Source of the DNA: Pholis gunnellus
Lineage: Eukaryota > Chordata > Actinopteri > Perciformes > Pholidae
DNA length: 64,000 nt
Assembly (NCBI GenBank): GCA_910591455.2
Contig: OU342819.1
Coordinates: 19,708,262 to 19,772,261, forward strand
Direction of reading: 5' to 3'
Positions 1 through 16,999 of this stretch are shown in pieces. The position numbers were made by a program, and so were the translations under genes. Every line of letters starts with the position of its first letter. The stretch's first letter is position 1. Under the pieces are notes generated by a model, which saw nothing but the letters and a program-made list of their open reading frames with translations, did no database searches and was not told the DNA's origin.

Positions 1-394
1 CCGTGATCCTCGATGTTCCCCTCGAGCAAGGCACTCAACCCTTAGTCGATCAGGCTGGTCTCATCCCAGACATACGGAAAGAAAATTGTTTTCTTGCCTA
101 AACCTAACGAAGTATTTCATATCATACAAGCTGTTGTATGATAATACATTTTTGAGCTAGTTGGGCAAAAAGATGAACAACTTTGTCACAATCCTGACGA
201 TACAGAGCTTCATCTTTACTTCTTTCTGACTAAATAATCTCAACTCAAGGTTTTTATTTCACTCCTGGATTTTTGTGTGGACTGTATGTAAGAAGTGGAC
301 ATATTCACCGTGACGTCACCCATTGGTTTGTGGTTTTGAAGCCTTGAGTTCAGCATTTTAGCTGTTCTCATCTTGGTTTTTTTGGAACCAGAAG

Positions 395-817
395 TGACGC
401 GAGAGGGCGGGGCTAAGTAACCAAACGCTGAATAAGACATTTAGACGACTAAAATGTTACAATTAACTTTCATTAAAGGAAAACAACCTGTGAAAGGGTT
501 AAAACTGTAAGACGAAAACACGGACAACTTCCAGATCGGACAACGCCGTGGCAGCGACCTGTCAATCACTGTGTAGCCCCGCCCCTAAAGCATCCCCTGC
601 TTTATGGTCTGTTTGACTCTAAATGGACCATCATTTACTAAATGAACATCATGCTGTATTGAAGAAGACTTGAAACTAGAGATTGAGACCATAAACTCAT
701 GTTTACAATGTTTACTGAGGTAATAAATCAAGAGAGAAGTAGAGTCATTTTCTCATAGACTTCTATACAACCAGAGGAGTCGCCCCCTGGTGGACACTAG
801 AGAGAATGCAGCTTTAA
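395..817 (+). repeat. Dispersed repeat family A, long copy
   Basis: The segment aligns by eye, in opposite orientation, with 16476-16870, and its right part recurs at 9517-9631 and 48432-48580. Shared landmarks are a CCAGATCGGACAA block, GACCTGTCAATCAC, a CCCCTAAAGCATCCC block, TTTACAATGTTTACTGAGG, and the right end GAATGCAGCTTTAA. There is no coding potential and I cannot assign a superfamily. It is probably a non-autonomous element or an old interspersed repeat. Similarity may extend left to about 240, where a CATCTTGGTTTTT stretch echoes the far end of the 16.9-kb copy. Confidence 0.7.
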
Positions 818-1283
818 CACATGAAGCATCGGCTTCACTCGGCAGAACCGGAGGTTGCCGCCTGGTTGTAACATCGTAAGAGTTACCTGCAGTTTATTAC
901 ACCTTGTGAGTGGACTCCTTTCGGGAACCAGTATTTTCTGCGGCCACGTCTCTTTGCTTCAATGTAGCTGTAATAATATAATATTATGTCATATAAATTA
1001 TAACCCGCTGTCATAAATTTACTATAATGATTTATTGACGATAAAATGTTACATTAAAAAAAGAAACATACAAAAACAACACATTTCTGGTCAGTGTGCT
1101 CATAAATTCCTGCACATTCGTCCCGTCTCGGTCGGGTTCTGTGCTGTGGTGAGTTGTTTTGCTTCCTTTGTTCATGTTGTGCGTCCTTCCTGCTCTAAAA
1201 ACAGACCGGTGGAGCTGTTAATGCCGACTGGAGGGTGACACTGATACACATTGACAGGGCAACAGGGCAACAGGGTGAGACCA

Positions 1284-1285
<2 letters not shown>

Positions 1286-1378
<93 letters not shown>
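1286..1378. repeat. (GT)n microsatellite
   Basis: Uninterrupted GT dinucleotide run of about 93 bp. All open frames across it encode only CV or HT repeats and are artefacts. Confidence 0.97.
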
Positions 1379-1379
<1 letters not shown>

Positions 1380-1512
1380 ATTCACGTCTTTCTGTGTTAC
1401 CTTTGTATATTAAAGAATGTTTCTACATGGGTGAGTATTTTAATTTTGGTCTCGTAGTTTTTTGTATTCATGTGCATTTCTCAGCGCATGTTTTTGGATG
1501 TGCATGTATTTA

Positions 1513-1515
<3 letters not shown>

Positions 1516-1597
<82 letters not shown>
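1516..1597. repeat. (GT)n microsatellite
   Basis: Second long GT run, about 82 bp, 140 bp from the first. The pair may be an old duplication with diverged sequence between. Confidence 0.97.
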
Positions 1598-1598
<1 letters not shown>

Positions 1599-1735
1599 TG
1601 TGAGCATGTGAGATAATCTATAATTAAATTCCTGAGTTTAATGGGATTATCTTTGGGAGACAAGCAGCACAACGTCCTTGACATCCATCCTCCCGGTTAG
1701 CCACGGGTGAGTGACTGATAAAGACACACACATTC

Positions 1736-1747
1736 ATATATATATAA

Positions 1748-1796
<49 letters not shown>

Positions 1797-1830
1797 CATA
1801 GAGAGAGAGAGAGAGAGGGGGGGGGGGGGG
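1736..1830. repeat. Compound (TA)n-(GA)n-poly-G tract
   Basis: TA dinucleotides run into TACATACATA, then (GA)n, then about 12 G. A simple-sequence composite with no gene signal. Confidence 0.93.
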
Positions 1831-2594
1831 ATGATGAAGAGGAGGTGAGAGAGGGAAGAGAGAAACCAGGAAGCAGCAACAAAGAGAAGAAGAAGAAAAA
1901 GAGCATGTGAGTAGAGATCAAAGTGCGATGAAATGCTTGTGAAGTGAGAGAACGAGAGAAGCCTTCCGGAGGAAAAGGGTAATGGAGAAGTGCCTCGCAT
2001 TGTAATTACCTCATTTTCTGCTGCGTTACCACTGAAGGTCGACTGGCCTTTCCGTCAGCGAGCTCCCCCTCCACCAACAACACAGCACTGACAGACTAAA
2101 CAAACACCTGTTAAAGACATTATTGTACAGGAGGTTTACTCCGTCCCGGCCTTCCTTATTGATTCCCTGTTGATGAACTCTGATGCTAAATACTCACTTT
2201 TCAAGATATCTTTATTTCCCATACATACAGGATTCTCTGTCAGATGCATAGAAAATAAAATAAGGAAGAAATGTGAACCAGACTTTGGCTTCTAAACATC
2301 TTTGCACGGGGATGTGTGTGGTGTCAAACTGAAATACAGCTCATCGCAAGTGAAATTCATACCGTTCATCAGCTCAAAAGCAGCAAAGCAATATTCGATT
2401 GTGAATAATATATATTGAATTTCAGTCAAGATCCCACATTTTCCAAATATGACCGGAACATTGTGTATGTGAGTGTATGGAGTTGACACATGGAGTACAC
2501 ACACATTTAAAGTATGTGAACTCTGTGCAAACACACACAAATACATGTCATGTTACTGCAGCTGGTGTTGGTATTACGTCTTATGTTTTTACTA

Positions 2595-2880
2595 ATAATA
2601 ATAATAATACATTTAATTTGTATGGCGCTTTAAAAGGTACTCAAAGACACTTTACATAGTAAAAAAACAGAAACACTAGACGCAAATACAATATAAACAA
2701 AATAGATGACATAACAATAAGGAACAGCACATAACTGCAGATTTAAATAAAACTAGATTTATCTTATTGCTATTCTTAAAGTGTCTTTTTTATTTTTTTT
2801 ATTCTTATGTTTCTCTGGCACAAGAATTTCATTCAGGATTAATAAAGTTATAACATATCTTATCTTATCTTAATTTATCT
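2595..2880. repeat. Dispersed-repeat-like AT-rich segment
   Basis: Begins with (AATA)n and a block reading TTGTATGGCGCTTTAAAAGG then CAAAGACACTTTACAT. This resembles 'GCGCTTTACA' interspersed repeats common in fish genomes. It ends in TCTTATCTTATCTTA repeats. No coding content was recognised in 1,600-3,300 otherwise. The family assignment is by memory and uncertain. Confidence 0.4.
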
Positions 2881-3132
2881 TAGGTTGTGCTGAAGCGTCT
2901 ACATTGCTCTTCACTGTATGAAATGCTGTAAACAGTCTGTACTTCAGCTCCCTCTGGTGGCCACTGAGAAACAGTGACATATTCTAAACTCAAATGAAAA
3001 AAATCACGTGTGTGTATAATTAATTGTAAAATAATTAATTATTTGCAAATTAATTAATTATTTCAGATAAAAAGATTTAATTTTTTTCAAAGCATTTTTT
3101 AAGTCAAACGATGAAATGGTATAAATGTACAT

Positions 3133-3256
3133 TATTTTATTTTATTTTATTTTATTTTATTTTATTTTATTTTATTTTATTTTATTTTATTTTATTTTAT
3201 TTTATTTTATTTTATTTTATTTTATTTCATTTTATTTTATTTTATTTTATTTTATT
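3133..3256. repeat. (TTTTA)n pentanucleotide microsatellite
   Basis: About 25 near-perfect TTTTA units, with one TTTCA variant. It sits about 200 bp upstream of the likely cdc42 first exon. Confidence 0.97.
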
Positions 3257-3294
3257 AAACTATAAGTACGAGACATCCTAATCCACACTCCAGA

Positions 3295-3375
3295 CCGGCT
3301 GGTGGCGGTAATGCACTAATTCATTGTTTTACCAACTGCCAATAAAGCTCAAAAAAGAAGAAGAAGAAGAAGAAC
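3295..3375 (+). repeat. Retro-element-like 3' end with (GAA)n tail
   Basis: The sequence GGTGGCGGTAATGCACTAAT, then ACCAACTGCCAATAAAGC, ends in a run of AAGAAGAAG. From memory, this 'GGCGGTAATGCAC ... CCAATAAA ... (GAA)n' arrangement is a recurrent interspersed element in fish. It lies directly upstream of the ETS-like TTTCCGG sites and the putative cdc42 first exon, so it may overlap the core promoter. Confidence 0.5.
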
Positions 3376-3379
3376 ACAT

Positions 3380-3457
3380 CAAACGTCCTATTTCCGGTTT
3401 CCGCACTGTGTTGGGAGGGGAACGACGGTACCAGCACTCCACCTGAGAAGAGACAAG
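3380..3457 (+). promoter_or_regulatory. cdc42: Putative cdc42 promoter and 5'UTR exon
   Basis: Vertebrate CDC42 genes have a non-coding first exon, and here the ATG sits exactly at an exon start (5886), so a 5'UTR exon must lie upstream. The best candidate is the GC-richer block CTATTTCCGGTTTCCGCAC (ETS-like TTTCCGG) followed by AGAGACAAG|GTAGTA, a good donor at 3458. The transcription start is inferred, not seen. Intron 1 (3458-5885) shows no other gene. Confidence 0.45.
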
Positions 3458-5885
3458 GTAGTAAAGTTAGCTGTCACTGTCTTTAACTGTCATTAACTAA
3501 CGAAAAAATACTGACATGTCAACAGAGACATTGCTGTTTACTTCAGACTGACTCTTCTTTTATTGTGAAAATCTGTGACTGTTAGCCTGCTGACAGCTAA
3601 CTCGGCTAACAGCTGTCAAAACAAACAAGTTTCCTTTATTAGCTAACTCTGCTAGCTTCACAGGAGTAAACTTTTCAACAGTTAGTAGCTTATAAACGCG
3701 GTCAACGAGTAATAACGTCGTTGTTTCGTAACGTTAACTGTGTGAAAACAAACTGCTAGCCTTCGATAAAGACGATAATCGGTTTTTGTGAGTTATTGCC
3801 TCTGTTTTCTATGCGGAAGTGACTGAAAAGTCAGCAACACAGAAGCTAACGTGAGAGAAGTTATCACTTAAAGCTCAAAAACTTTAAGTCTGTAAGTTGG
3901 TTTAATGGTCTGATAACTTTCTGTCTTTCTTAGTTGTCAACAGGCAGCATTGTTGAAGCAATGACGGCATTTATTTAGCTTGTTGCCTTAATTAAATGTT
4001 GATTTAATCATATTTACATTAAAACGACATAATATTTGCTTTTGATTCATTTTATGAACACTATCTGATTTTTAATCAATGCTTTTGGCAGGAAAATTGG
4101 TGAAAATTGATGAACAGGAACAAATTAATATTAGTTTTATTGCTAACATCCTCTGGTTACAGCGTAATTAATTAGCTAGTTTTATATCATTGGATGTCAT
4201 ATATCTACTAAATATATTTGCTGTTCAGAGATATGAGGAGCAGTTTGTTTTCACAGCCTGCACATCAATAAGTTGGGGCTTTAATCGACTAACATTTTCA
4301 TTTTTATGACAAGTTTTCCAAATTCCAAAGGCTTGTTGTTGTCCGAGCAGCACTATGGTGTCAAGTCACCAGATGTGAGAAGATGTTACCAGAGAATGTT
4401 TAAGTTTATACTTCATATCTGTAATCATATCAACAGCTGCAGAGTAATTCTTTATTCTGTTGGTTTATGTATCATTTCAGCTCAATTCCATTCATCTAAA
4501 AGAACTACATTTGTTTAAGTATTTGCAGCCGAGCACACGTGCATATCTAAATAAATACACAGAGGAAAAAATGTATTGATATTTATGATATTGTTAAAAA
4601 GTATAAAGTGTGTATACTTACATGCAAATGTATACACACACATCATAGACGAATACAAGAAGAAACTAATCTTAATTTATAGACACGACTGCAGCTAACG
4701 ATTACTTTTGGTAATATTTAATTAATCTGTGGATGAATTTTGTGATTAATTACTCGTATCATTGGCTCCCAAGATGACATTTTAAAATACTCCAACCAAC
4801 AGTTCAAAACCCGAGTATACAAATGACAATTAGACAAGAAAACCAGTAAACTCTCACATTTGAGGAGCTGAAATCGTCAAATATTTGTCTTTTTTCCTTG
4901 GTTGATTACTTGGACGGATGATTGTTTGTCATCTGTTGACTAATCGATGCTTCAACTAATCTTTTGTTTAGTTGTGACGTAACGAGTGCTTCTGTAAAAG
5001 ATGACACTTCATAGAGTTAAAGAGTAGTTTGTTAATTAAAATAAATAAACAGTAGTGAAAGTAATCAGCTGCTGCGTCTCCAAAACCAGAAGATGCATCT
5101 TAACAGCGTGTAGAATAAAAACAATAGTACGTTTTAAAATACTTCTTCCCACAATTGTCTGCGTGTGTTTGTGGAATTCCGTAAACTGAACCGGTGTCGT
5201 CGTGTCTGCAGAGGACCAGTTAACTTCTCCCTCAGTAACCAGCTGAGTGCTGCCAAAAGGCCCCAAAACAAAGAGCCAGTGATGGAGCGGAGGCTCCATA
5301 ACCTTTCACCATTGTCCCCCTTAACGAAGCGCCCGGCCCGGTATGTGAGCTGCTCGGCGGGCCGGATGGTCACAGGATCTGCAGCCTGTCGAGAACACTG
5401 CGTTACACAGTTAGCTCTGGTACAGAGCGGCTGCTGTTTACATGCATCTAGTGCACCGTTAGTTATCCTCAGTTACTCAGGCACTTAAACACTTTTCTGT
5501 TCAGGCTGTTATCTATAGATGTATATAAAAAACCTGCTGTATGTTGCACTTTACACAAACTACCTAGAAACAATCTGAATATTTCATTTGTAGATGTCTT
5601 TGTATTCATATTGTTTTTAGATTTAAGAGACAAACATTGGTTGTTTTTCTCTTTCAGAGTGAAATGTAGTTTGTTGTGTTGTGTCACCTTTCAATCGTTG
5701 TTGATGTGGTTTTTCTTTTTGTGTATTATTTGGACCCAAACTATCTAAATACGTGAGTTATAATACATGATTCAGTGTATTTAGTCTCTAATTAAATCTT
5801 TTCAGATATAAAGTTCAGAAGTCTTAACGGTCTCCTGTCACTACTCTTTCCTTTCCTTCCTTTCCTTCCTTTCCTTCCTCCTCAG

Positions 5886-10336
<4,451 letters not shown>

Positions 10337-11120
10337 ACGCCAGAAGAGGAAGAAGAGGAGGAGGAGGAGGAGGAGGAGGAGGAGGAGGAGGAGGAGGAGG
10401 AGGAGGAGGAGGAGGAGGAGATGAACCTAGACGGGTACAGAGGGAGGGAGGTGGACGAGGTAGACACATGTTTAAACAAGTGCCTTCAGCCGTCGTGACT
10501 TAACGTGGGTGTGGTCGTCGGAGGAGCCGGGCTCTCGACGGGCCTTATTTTCATCATAGATAAGTGTTTGGGATTATATTTTGACTAACGCACGAGAACA
10601 ACACTCCTCACTAACCAGGAAACGGGGGGTTTTAAATTTGAGTTGAGCAGTAGAGAGGGTTTCACCTCGGACGCCTTTTTAAAAAGATGCAGAACAGTGG
10701 ACGGAGTCGCGGTTACAGACGAGACTGTTGACCGCCGCCTCAAAATGATGACGTTTCTCAAAAGTCTTGAACTTTTAAGAGCTGCATCAGATACCTAATT
10801 TGTTTTTGGAATTGAGCTGACAGTTCCTGACAGTTGCTCGGGTCTCATTAGAGGATAAAATGTCCAAAAACTACAATTTTGAGGCGTGATCTTATAGAAC
10901 GGATGATTTTATTCTGTAATGACGACGGGATCAAACGTTGTGGTTTCATTGGGGACATTTTCTTCCTTAAGTAGCTGAGTGTCTGTGTTTATTATAGGAG
11001 CTGAGGTTGAACTTCAGAAGCTAGAACTAAAACTCACAACCTTGCCAAACGTTAAGAGAAAGTTAAAATGATGAAAATGTCCTGCGTGAGGCACAATAAA
11101 GTTCTTTAAAATGTAAAATA
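10337..11120 (+). promoter_or_regulatory. cdc42: cdc42 3'UTR with candidate polyadenylation signal
   Basis: No coding sequence follows the stop. The first canonical AATAAA downstream is at 11095-11100 (GGCACAATAAAGTTC), which would give a UTR of about 780 nt. Later AATAAA-like hexamers exist, so a longer 3' end cannot be excluded. Confidence 0.5.
10343..10421. repeat. (GAG)n trinucleotide repeat in cdc42 3'UTR
   Basis: About 26 GAG/GAA units starting 6 bp after the cdc42 stop codon. It is transcribed but untranslated if the annotated stop is used. Antisense frames give long poly-P or poly-S artefacts. Confidence 0.92.
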
Positions 11121-14100
11121 CACAAGAAAATCTTCCAAAATCAGTGTCATTTGAATCTTGGTTTGGTCAGAAGCAGGTCGCATCTGGAAAAAGTCCAGTA
11201 AAAAGAACATTAATGATATTAATCTGGTCTGAGAAGATAAAAATAAACTCTTTCCTCGAGCAGAACTAACGCGTTTTTTTAATTTAACGAGATGTGAACA
11301 TGTGACCCAGCTGGTGAGCAGCGTTCCCTGCAGCTCAGCGGAGCGTCGGTCCGGTTCACTGGAGTGTCGACTGAACCCGACTTCATCCGTTCCAGCGGGA
11401 AGAGATGGAGATCTCTTTGAGTGAGCTAATGACGGCTTTACTGACTTCTTCTTCTTTGCCGTCTACGAGACGACACACACGCAGCAGTTAATGACGCCAA
11501 CACGCAAATCGTCTTTAACAACAACGTGCCGAGAATGTTTTACGTGAAAACAACGTGTTTCCCTCGAGCCGTCTGGAGTCAACGGGGTTTCAACCTGACG
11601 ACAGAAATAATACGTTGTGTTGTCTGTGTGACCTTTTCTCTCTCTGACGTCCTGAACTGAACATCTAACATAGAGTATGAGAGGTGTTACATATAGGATT
11701 ATAACAGCTATAAAACAATACTTTATTCATTTTGAGATAAAATCATTCTAATAAACGAGAAAAATGCGAAATTCCATAGTGGCAGCGATGCAAATTTGTG
11801 ATTTTTGCTGTAATTAATTTCCAATAAACTGATTAAAAAAAGGATGCCGAAATAACTGCATAATGATGCTGATTCGTCCGTTTGTGCTTTGTCAGGTTTG
11901 GCAGCGAGACGACAAGCAAACAACTTTTAAAATGATTGTTTTCTGAATGTTTGGATCGATTAGCGTCGGGCTACGCTAACGTTGTAGCTGCTCCATCAAC
12001 ACGCAAAATGGCTTCTTCTAGGCATAAATACGGTCAAGACGTACTTTATACCAGTCTATTGTTCATATACACATATATATATATATATAAATACACAGTT
12101 GTGTTTGGTCTCTGGACAAAGCTGCTGTTGTACGTTATCGTGTACGCACAACGTGATCGGTTGATATATTTACCGTGCGAGAGCTCAGAAAAGTCAAACA
12201 AAAAAGCGTAATATTTGCGTTCTATGTGAAAGCATTCGTGACAAAAACAACAGTTAGAAAAAATAAAATGTGTCGTTGTAAAGGCCTTCAGGTTCATCAC
12301 AGATGTGGACGAACTCCCACTGACACGGAGGCCAGCGGTCATCACCTGTGATCCAAGAAATAGGACAACGTCCGTCTGATAAAAGAAGGCTTCATGTTGC
12401 ACAAAAAATAACTACAAATGCCAAACGCCACCTCATATATTCAACTGTTTGTGTGTAAACTTCCAGTAGTCGACTGTAAACGCCTTAAAATGTTTCCTAA
12501 TCAGGAACATTGCTGCCTTAATGCTTCCAACCACATATAAGTAAACGCCGTAAACCTCCTGGTCTCCTTCTGGACGTCAGGTGCTGGTTCTGGTGTGTCG
12601 GCGCCTCCTGGAGGCCTGAGAGGAGGAACACCGCTCAGTTTAAAGGGTAGATATCTCACTTAAATGATAACGTCATCAGTTATACCATCGGGCTTCTTTA
12701 ATCAGCTACACAGATGATTTATTTATTGTTTTAATGTGATAAACGATGAGTAGCTGGGGATCCGTGGAGTAGTGTTTCTGTTTAAAGCGGAATAATTGAT
12801 GGTATATTTGTGTTCACTAGTTTCTCTTTCTGGTAGAAAGTCTTTAATGTCTCTGATACTGAAGGTCCAAAACAATTTAAACCCTGAAACCTGTTAAAAT
12901 GAACTAAACTTCCACTTTGCTCATTTTGTTCCCACTGTTTTGGAGATGATTAATCCTGAAGATGTATAAATGATTACAAGTATTTTATATATATATATAT
13001 ATATATTTCTTTGCTCCTTATTGTTTCCTGGGGGTTGTTATTTTAGCAGTTTTTTGAGGAGTTTTTTTTTTCTTTTTAGATATTTTTAGTATTACTTGAT
13101 GGTTGAGTGCCAACGGTTTGAGAGAGTGTCACAAGCTAAATAATCCTCATAATAAATATTTAATAAGAGCTGAAGCAATAATTACAGATGTGCAGCGCTG
13201 CTCTGTAGCGAGTCGTGTGGAGCCGGTGGGTGTTTGGGAATAATAAAAACAGTACTTGAATGTTGTTTCACTTTGACTTGATTTCATCTTTTATTAATTC
13301 ACAGTTGAGCCACGTATTTCTTCCTGTTATTCTGTTTATGAGACGTAATAATACATTCTGGGAAACTTCAGTTAATCCTTTCCACAGCGATGACATTTCT
13401 GAATATATTCTCAAACTTTTATTGTTTTCTTTGTTTTATTTTTGGACAGAAATCGACTCCCGTGGAGAATTAAAGAGATCTTATTATGGAAATAGATTAA
13501 TGCACTGTAGGATATGACAAGAATACACATTTATAAACAGGATGACAAAATGTAACTTTAATGTTACATTTTATTTACAGGATAGATTAGTCTCTGAGCT
13601 ACGTCCTCATAACATACATAAAACAAAAACAATTTAAAATGTATTATAAAACACAAATACAGTGTCCGTCAACTCACAGCAGATTTAACAAATTGTTAAA
13701 AGTGAAATTTTGGATTTCAGTGAAAAGCAAAAGTAGAAATTTGAAATGACTGCAGCCTCTTATTCCATCCTGTTTATCAGAATTCACTCGTTGGATTGAT
13801 ATAAGTTTAACTAGATTAAGTTGTTTTTTTTACCGAAGGTTTTGCAGAAAAACATCACAGAACATGTAAATACTTTTATTCTTAAAGCTTACATCTATAC
13901 TGGGATGTAACTTGATGAATATGTTCTATTCTATTTGTCAAATTTGCACTTTTTCGCTCCTAAATTGACACATTTTAATTCAGCATTTTAAAGTTCAGAC
14001 CTTTACACATCGGGGGCGTTTTTTCGTGCGATTAATTTGCACGTCGATATATATTTTTCTTTTCAAACTGCTGTTTTTGTCAGGAGTACTTTACACAGCA

Positions 14101-16475
14101 ACGTGTTCTGTTACGTCTGTATTCATTCCGAACCACAGACTTTCTTTTTTCCCTTTTCAGTCTTGACAAAAGTTGCAGACCTGATCCACTCCTTTCGTTC
14201 TTACATTTCACAGTAAAAGCCCCAAATATATAATAACCGCTGGCAAGTATTTCACATTTTTGTTTCATTTATTCGTCTCAATTCATCATTAATTCTTAGA
14301 AATTTGATTAAAGCGAGTCATGGATATGGGTCCAGCCATCATAAATATGTTTTATAGTTTATCTTTAATTTAAAGATATAAAGATTATAATGAATCCTTT
14401 TAATGTGTTTGATTATTCTGATGGCACGTTTCAGACTCCGTACTTTGTCGGTTTTCTCTGCACACATCGGGTTGGTGCAGTACCCGGCGGTGAACAGTAG
14501 GGGGAGCTGTTCCACTGGTTTTCAGCCTGGGCCTCAGTGGATACAGTATGTAAATGACCTGGGTTCATTTTGATTGGCAGACTAAAATGGATCCTTCAGA
14601 CCGACGTGGCATGGAGGCTCACTCGCTCCTTTGTCTGACAGACGGCAGCGACAGAAACAGACAGAAGCCGTGAAAAGAAAAATTATTTATTCATACCGGC
14701 ATCTCGTCTTTTTCCCCTTTTAAACCTTTCTGCCATCATCTCTCTTGAGTCACCTCCATTTCACAACATCCACTTTTATTATCGCAACGCGTTCATTGGC
14801 TTCTGAACTTCTCCCAGGGCTGTGTGTTGGTTTGGGATAATGACTGCAAATTAAAAACAAATAATCTGCCCGGTTACCCACAATTTAAAAGAGCTTAAAG
14901 GCCATTTAAACGGTGTTCATTACATAAGGCGACAGCGTGAGACCCAAAGTAATTCATTGAGCTTTTTACCTGAAAAACCAGTCAAATGTTAAGATATTTA
15001 GCCTGTTAAAATTCCCCAAATTCAATAGTAGCTACGAAGAACATCTCAGACTTGAAATCGTCCCTTTTAGAGAGCAGCTCGTTTTTAAATCACTATATGA
15101 GGGTTCAGGTTTTTGTCACGTCAGCACATCCACCATCCAAAGGCCAACTCATGAATGAGCTTCATAAACTTTGGTCACGTTTGATTTTTGAATATATTAT
15201 TATATTATTATATTAACCGTTCCCAAACCTCTACTGTACATTTCTCATCTAATTATTGTGTATTTTATGTCTCGTATCATGTTTACTCAAATACATTAAG
15301 CATTGTTATAGATTAAACAATCCAACAGTGCGAAATAGTTAGAATGTGTTAGTAATATAATAATCTGACGTCACATAAGTACTTCTACTTTTGACGCCTT
15401 AAGTACATTCTTCTGACAATATGTTTGTACTTTTACTAGAGTAAAATGTGTTTTTACATTGCTGTATGTGTACTTTTACTTCACATTATGGATTTAAATA
15501 CTTCTTCCACCACTGCATGTCACACATGAGCAGCCAGCTGCATCCACTTCCTCACATGTAGAAACTCTTCAGTGCAATTATGCGTGAAACGAAGGAGTAT
15601 TTTTAAATAAATAAAGTCATTTTTACACAGTCGATTTTAAACTTTGCACCTCAACTGATTTCCTGTTTTCTCCTTCAGGTTTTATTTTTGTTACAAAGAT
15701 CAATTTCTAAACATTTTGTGCTGTTGTGTTTTGCGTTTTAATAAACCCATGAAGTCAAACTTCTTTGCCGTCTAACTCACCAAACAGCCGGCTACATAAA
15801 AGGAAGTAGACTTGATGAATCAGTGCCAACTTATATTTATTTTGGCGGCCATCTTGTCTTGTTCAGCCTCTGACACTTTGACTGCTGTCTGTCCCAACAC
15901 GCCTCGCTCTCTGCTGGTGAATATTATTGGATGTCCATCTGACCTCATTATAAGTGCGTTTCCACGGGCAACCAGCTTGGAGAAGAAGGAGGGGGGGTAT
16001 AGAACAGTTGCATCATGGGATAGAAACCTGACCTCTCTCTTTTTTTCTTTTTCTTTTTTCCTTTTTTTCTCCCTCGTCTCTTTAGAGGGCGCACACGTGC
16101 ACTAATGCACATGTGTACACGTGCACACATGCAGAGCGTGCACCCGCAGCCACGCGCACGCACGGTTGGCCTGAGCACGGATACAAGAACCGACATGTCG
16201 ACCGTCTTTATGCTGAGTCGGGAACAACAATGCAACATTTGTTTGTGGCTGATTGAACAACGTGTGCGGATAAAGTCACACACTGGACACGGCTGTTGAA
16301 GAAAACCAACACTGTTTGTTGCTTTAATGTGTCTCTTCATGTCGAGTTTAGTGTTGAAGTTTGTTGTTTGAACTGTGAACAAATCTGATACAATCACACA
16401 TTACTTTTGCAAGACGAGAGTTTAAAACGGACAAAACATAAAGTGTCATTTGTCAAAAGGCAATTAAAAAAGAAG
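11121..16475. other. Gene-poor intergenic stretch
   Basis: AT-rich sequence with no open frame showing protein-like composition, no splice-consistent exon chain and no tRNA- or snRNA-like structure. Short ORFs (for example 12046-12402 and 13260-13517) have random composition. It contains a short (TA)n at about 12985-13005, a teleost dispersed repeat at 15376-15515 and an alternating purine/pyrimidine E-box patch at 16092-16123. Confidence 0.6.
15376..15515 (+). repeat. Teleost 'TACTTTTACTT' dispersed repeat, copy 1
   Basis: AAGTACTTCTACTTTTGACGCC and TTGTACTTTTACTAGAGTAA end in TACTTCTTCCACCACTG, the characteristic terminus of a family very common in teleost genomes. Related copies lie at 29566-29912 and 63340-63835. 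Confidence 0.7.
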
Positions 16476-16870
16476 TCTGGTTGTATAGAAGTCTATGAGA
16501 AAATGACTCTACTTCTCTCTTGATTTATTACCTCAGTAAACATTGTAAACATGAGTTTATGGTCTCAATCTCTAGTTTCAAGTCTTCTTCAATACAGCAT
16601 GATGTTCATTTAGTAAATGATGGTCCATTTAGAGTCACACAGACCATAAAGCACGGGATGCTTTAGGGCGGGGCTTACTGTGATTGACAGGTCTCTACCA
16701 GAGCTTTGTCCGATCTGGGAGTTTTCTTTGTTTTCTTCGAATTCTTTCAGTTTGTTGTCAGTTCATGAAAGTTATTTGCATCATTTTTGGTCGCCTAAAA
16801 AGTGTCTTATTCAGCGTGCGGTTGTACTTAGCTCCACCCTCTAGTGTCACTGTGTCAAAACCAAGATGGC
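16476..16870 (-). repeat. Dispersed repeat family A, inverted long copy
   Basis: Reverse-complement match to 395-817, including TAAAGCAnnnGATGCTTTAG, TGATTGACAGGTC and the CCGATCTGGGAG block. It is followed at 16861-16965 by a small tandem of AACCAAGATGGCGAC-like units with variants. It lacks the AAAGCTGCATTC end. Confidence 0.75.
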
Positions 16871-16999
16871 GACATTGAAAAACCAAGATGGCGACGTCCA
16901 AAAGCGGAGATGTCAATGTCCAAAATCTAAGATGCCGATGTCCAAAAACCAAGATGGCCACAGCGAGTGTCTTGTTTGTATCATGAATGTTGTGCGTCA

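Noticed and set aside
13482..13489. TATTATGG between cdc42 and the upstream clusters
   Set aside because: Followed by AAAT instead of GATG or TCTG, in AT-rich DNA and alone; treated as background.
16860..16965. Cluster of AAGATGGCGAC YY1-like motifs
   Set aside because: The sites are units of a short tandem attached to dispersed repeat A; another AAGATGGCGAC occurs in the 48.6-kb copy, so clustering is explained by repeat ancestry.
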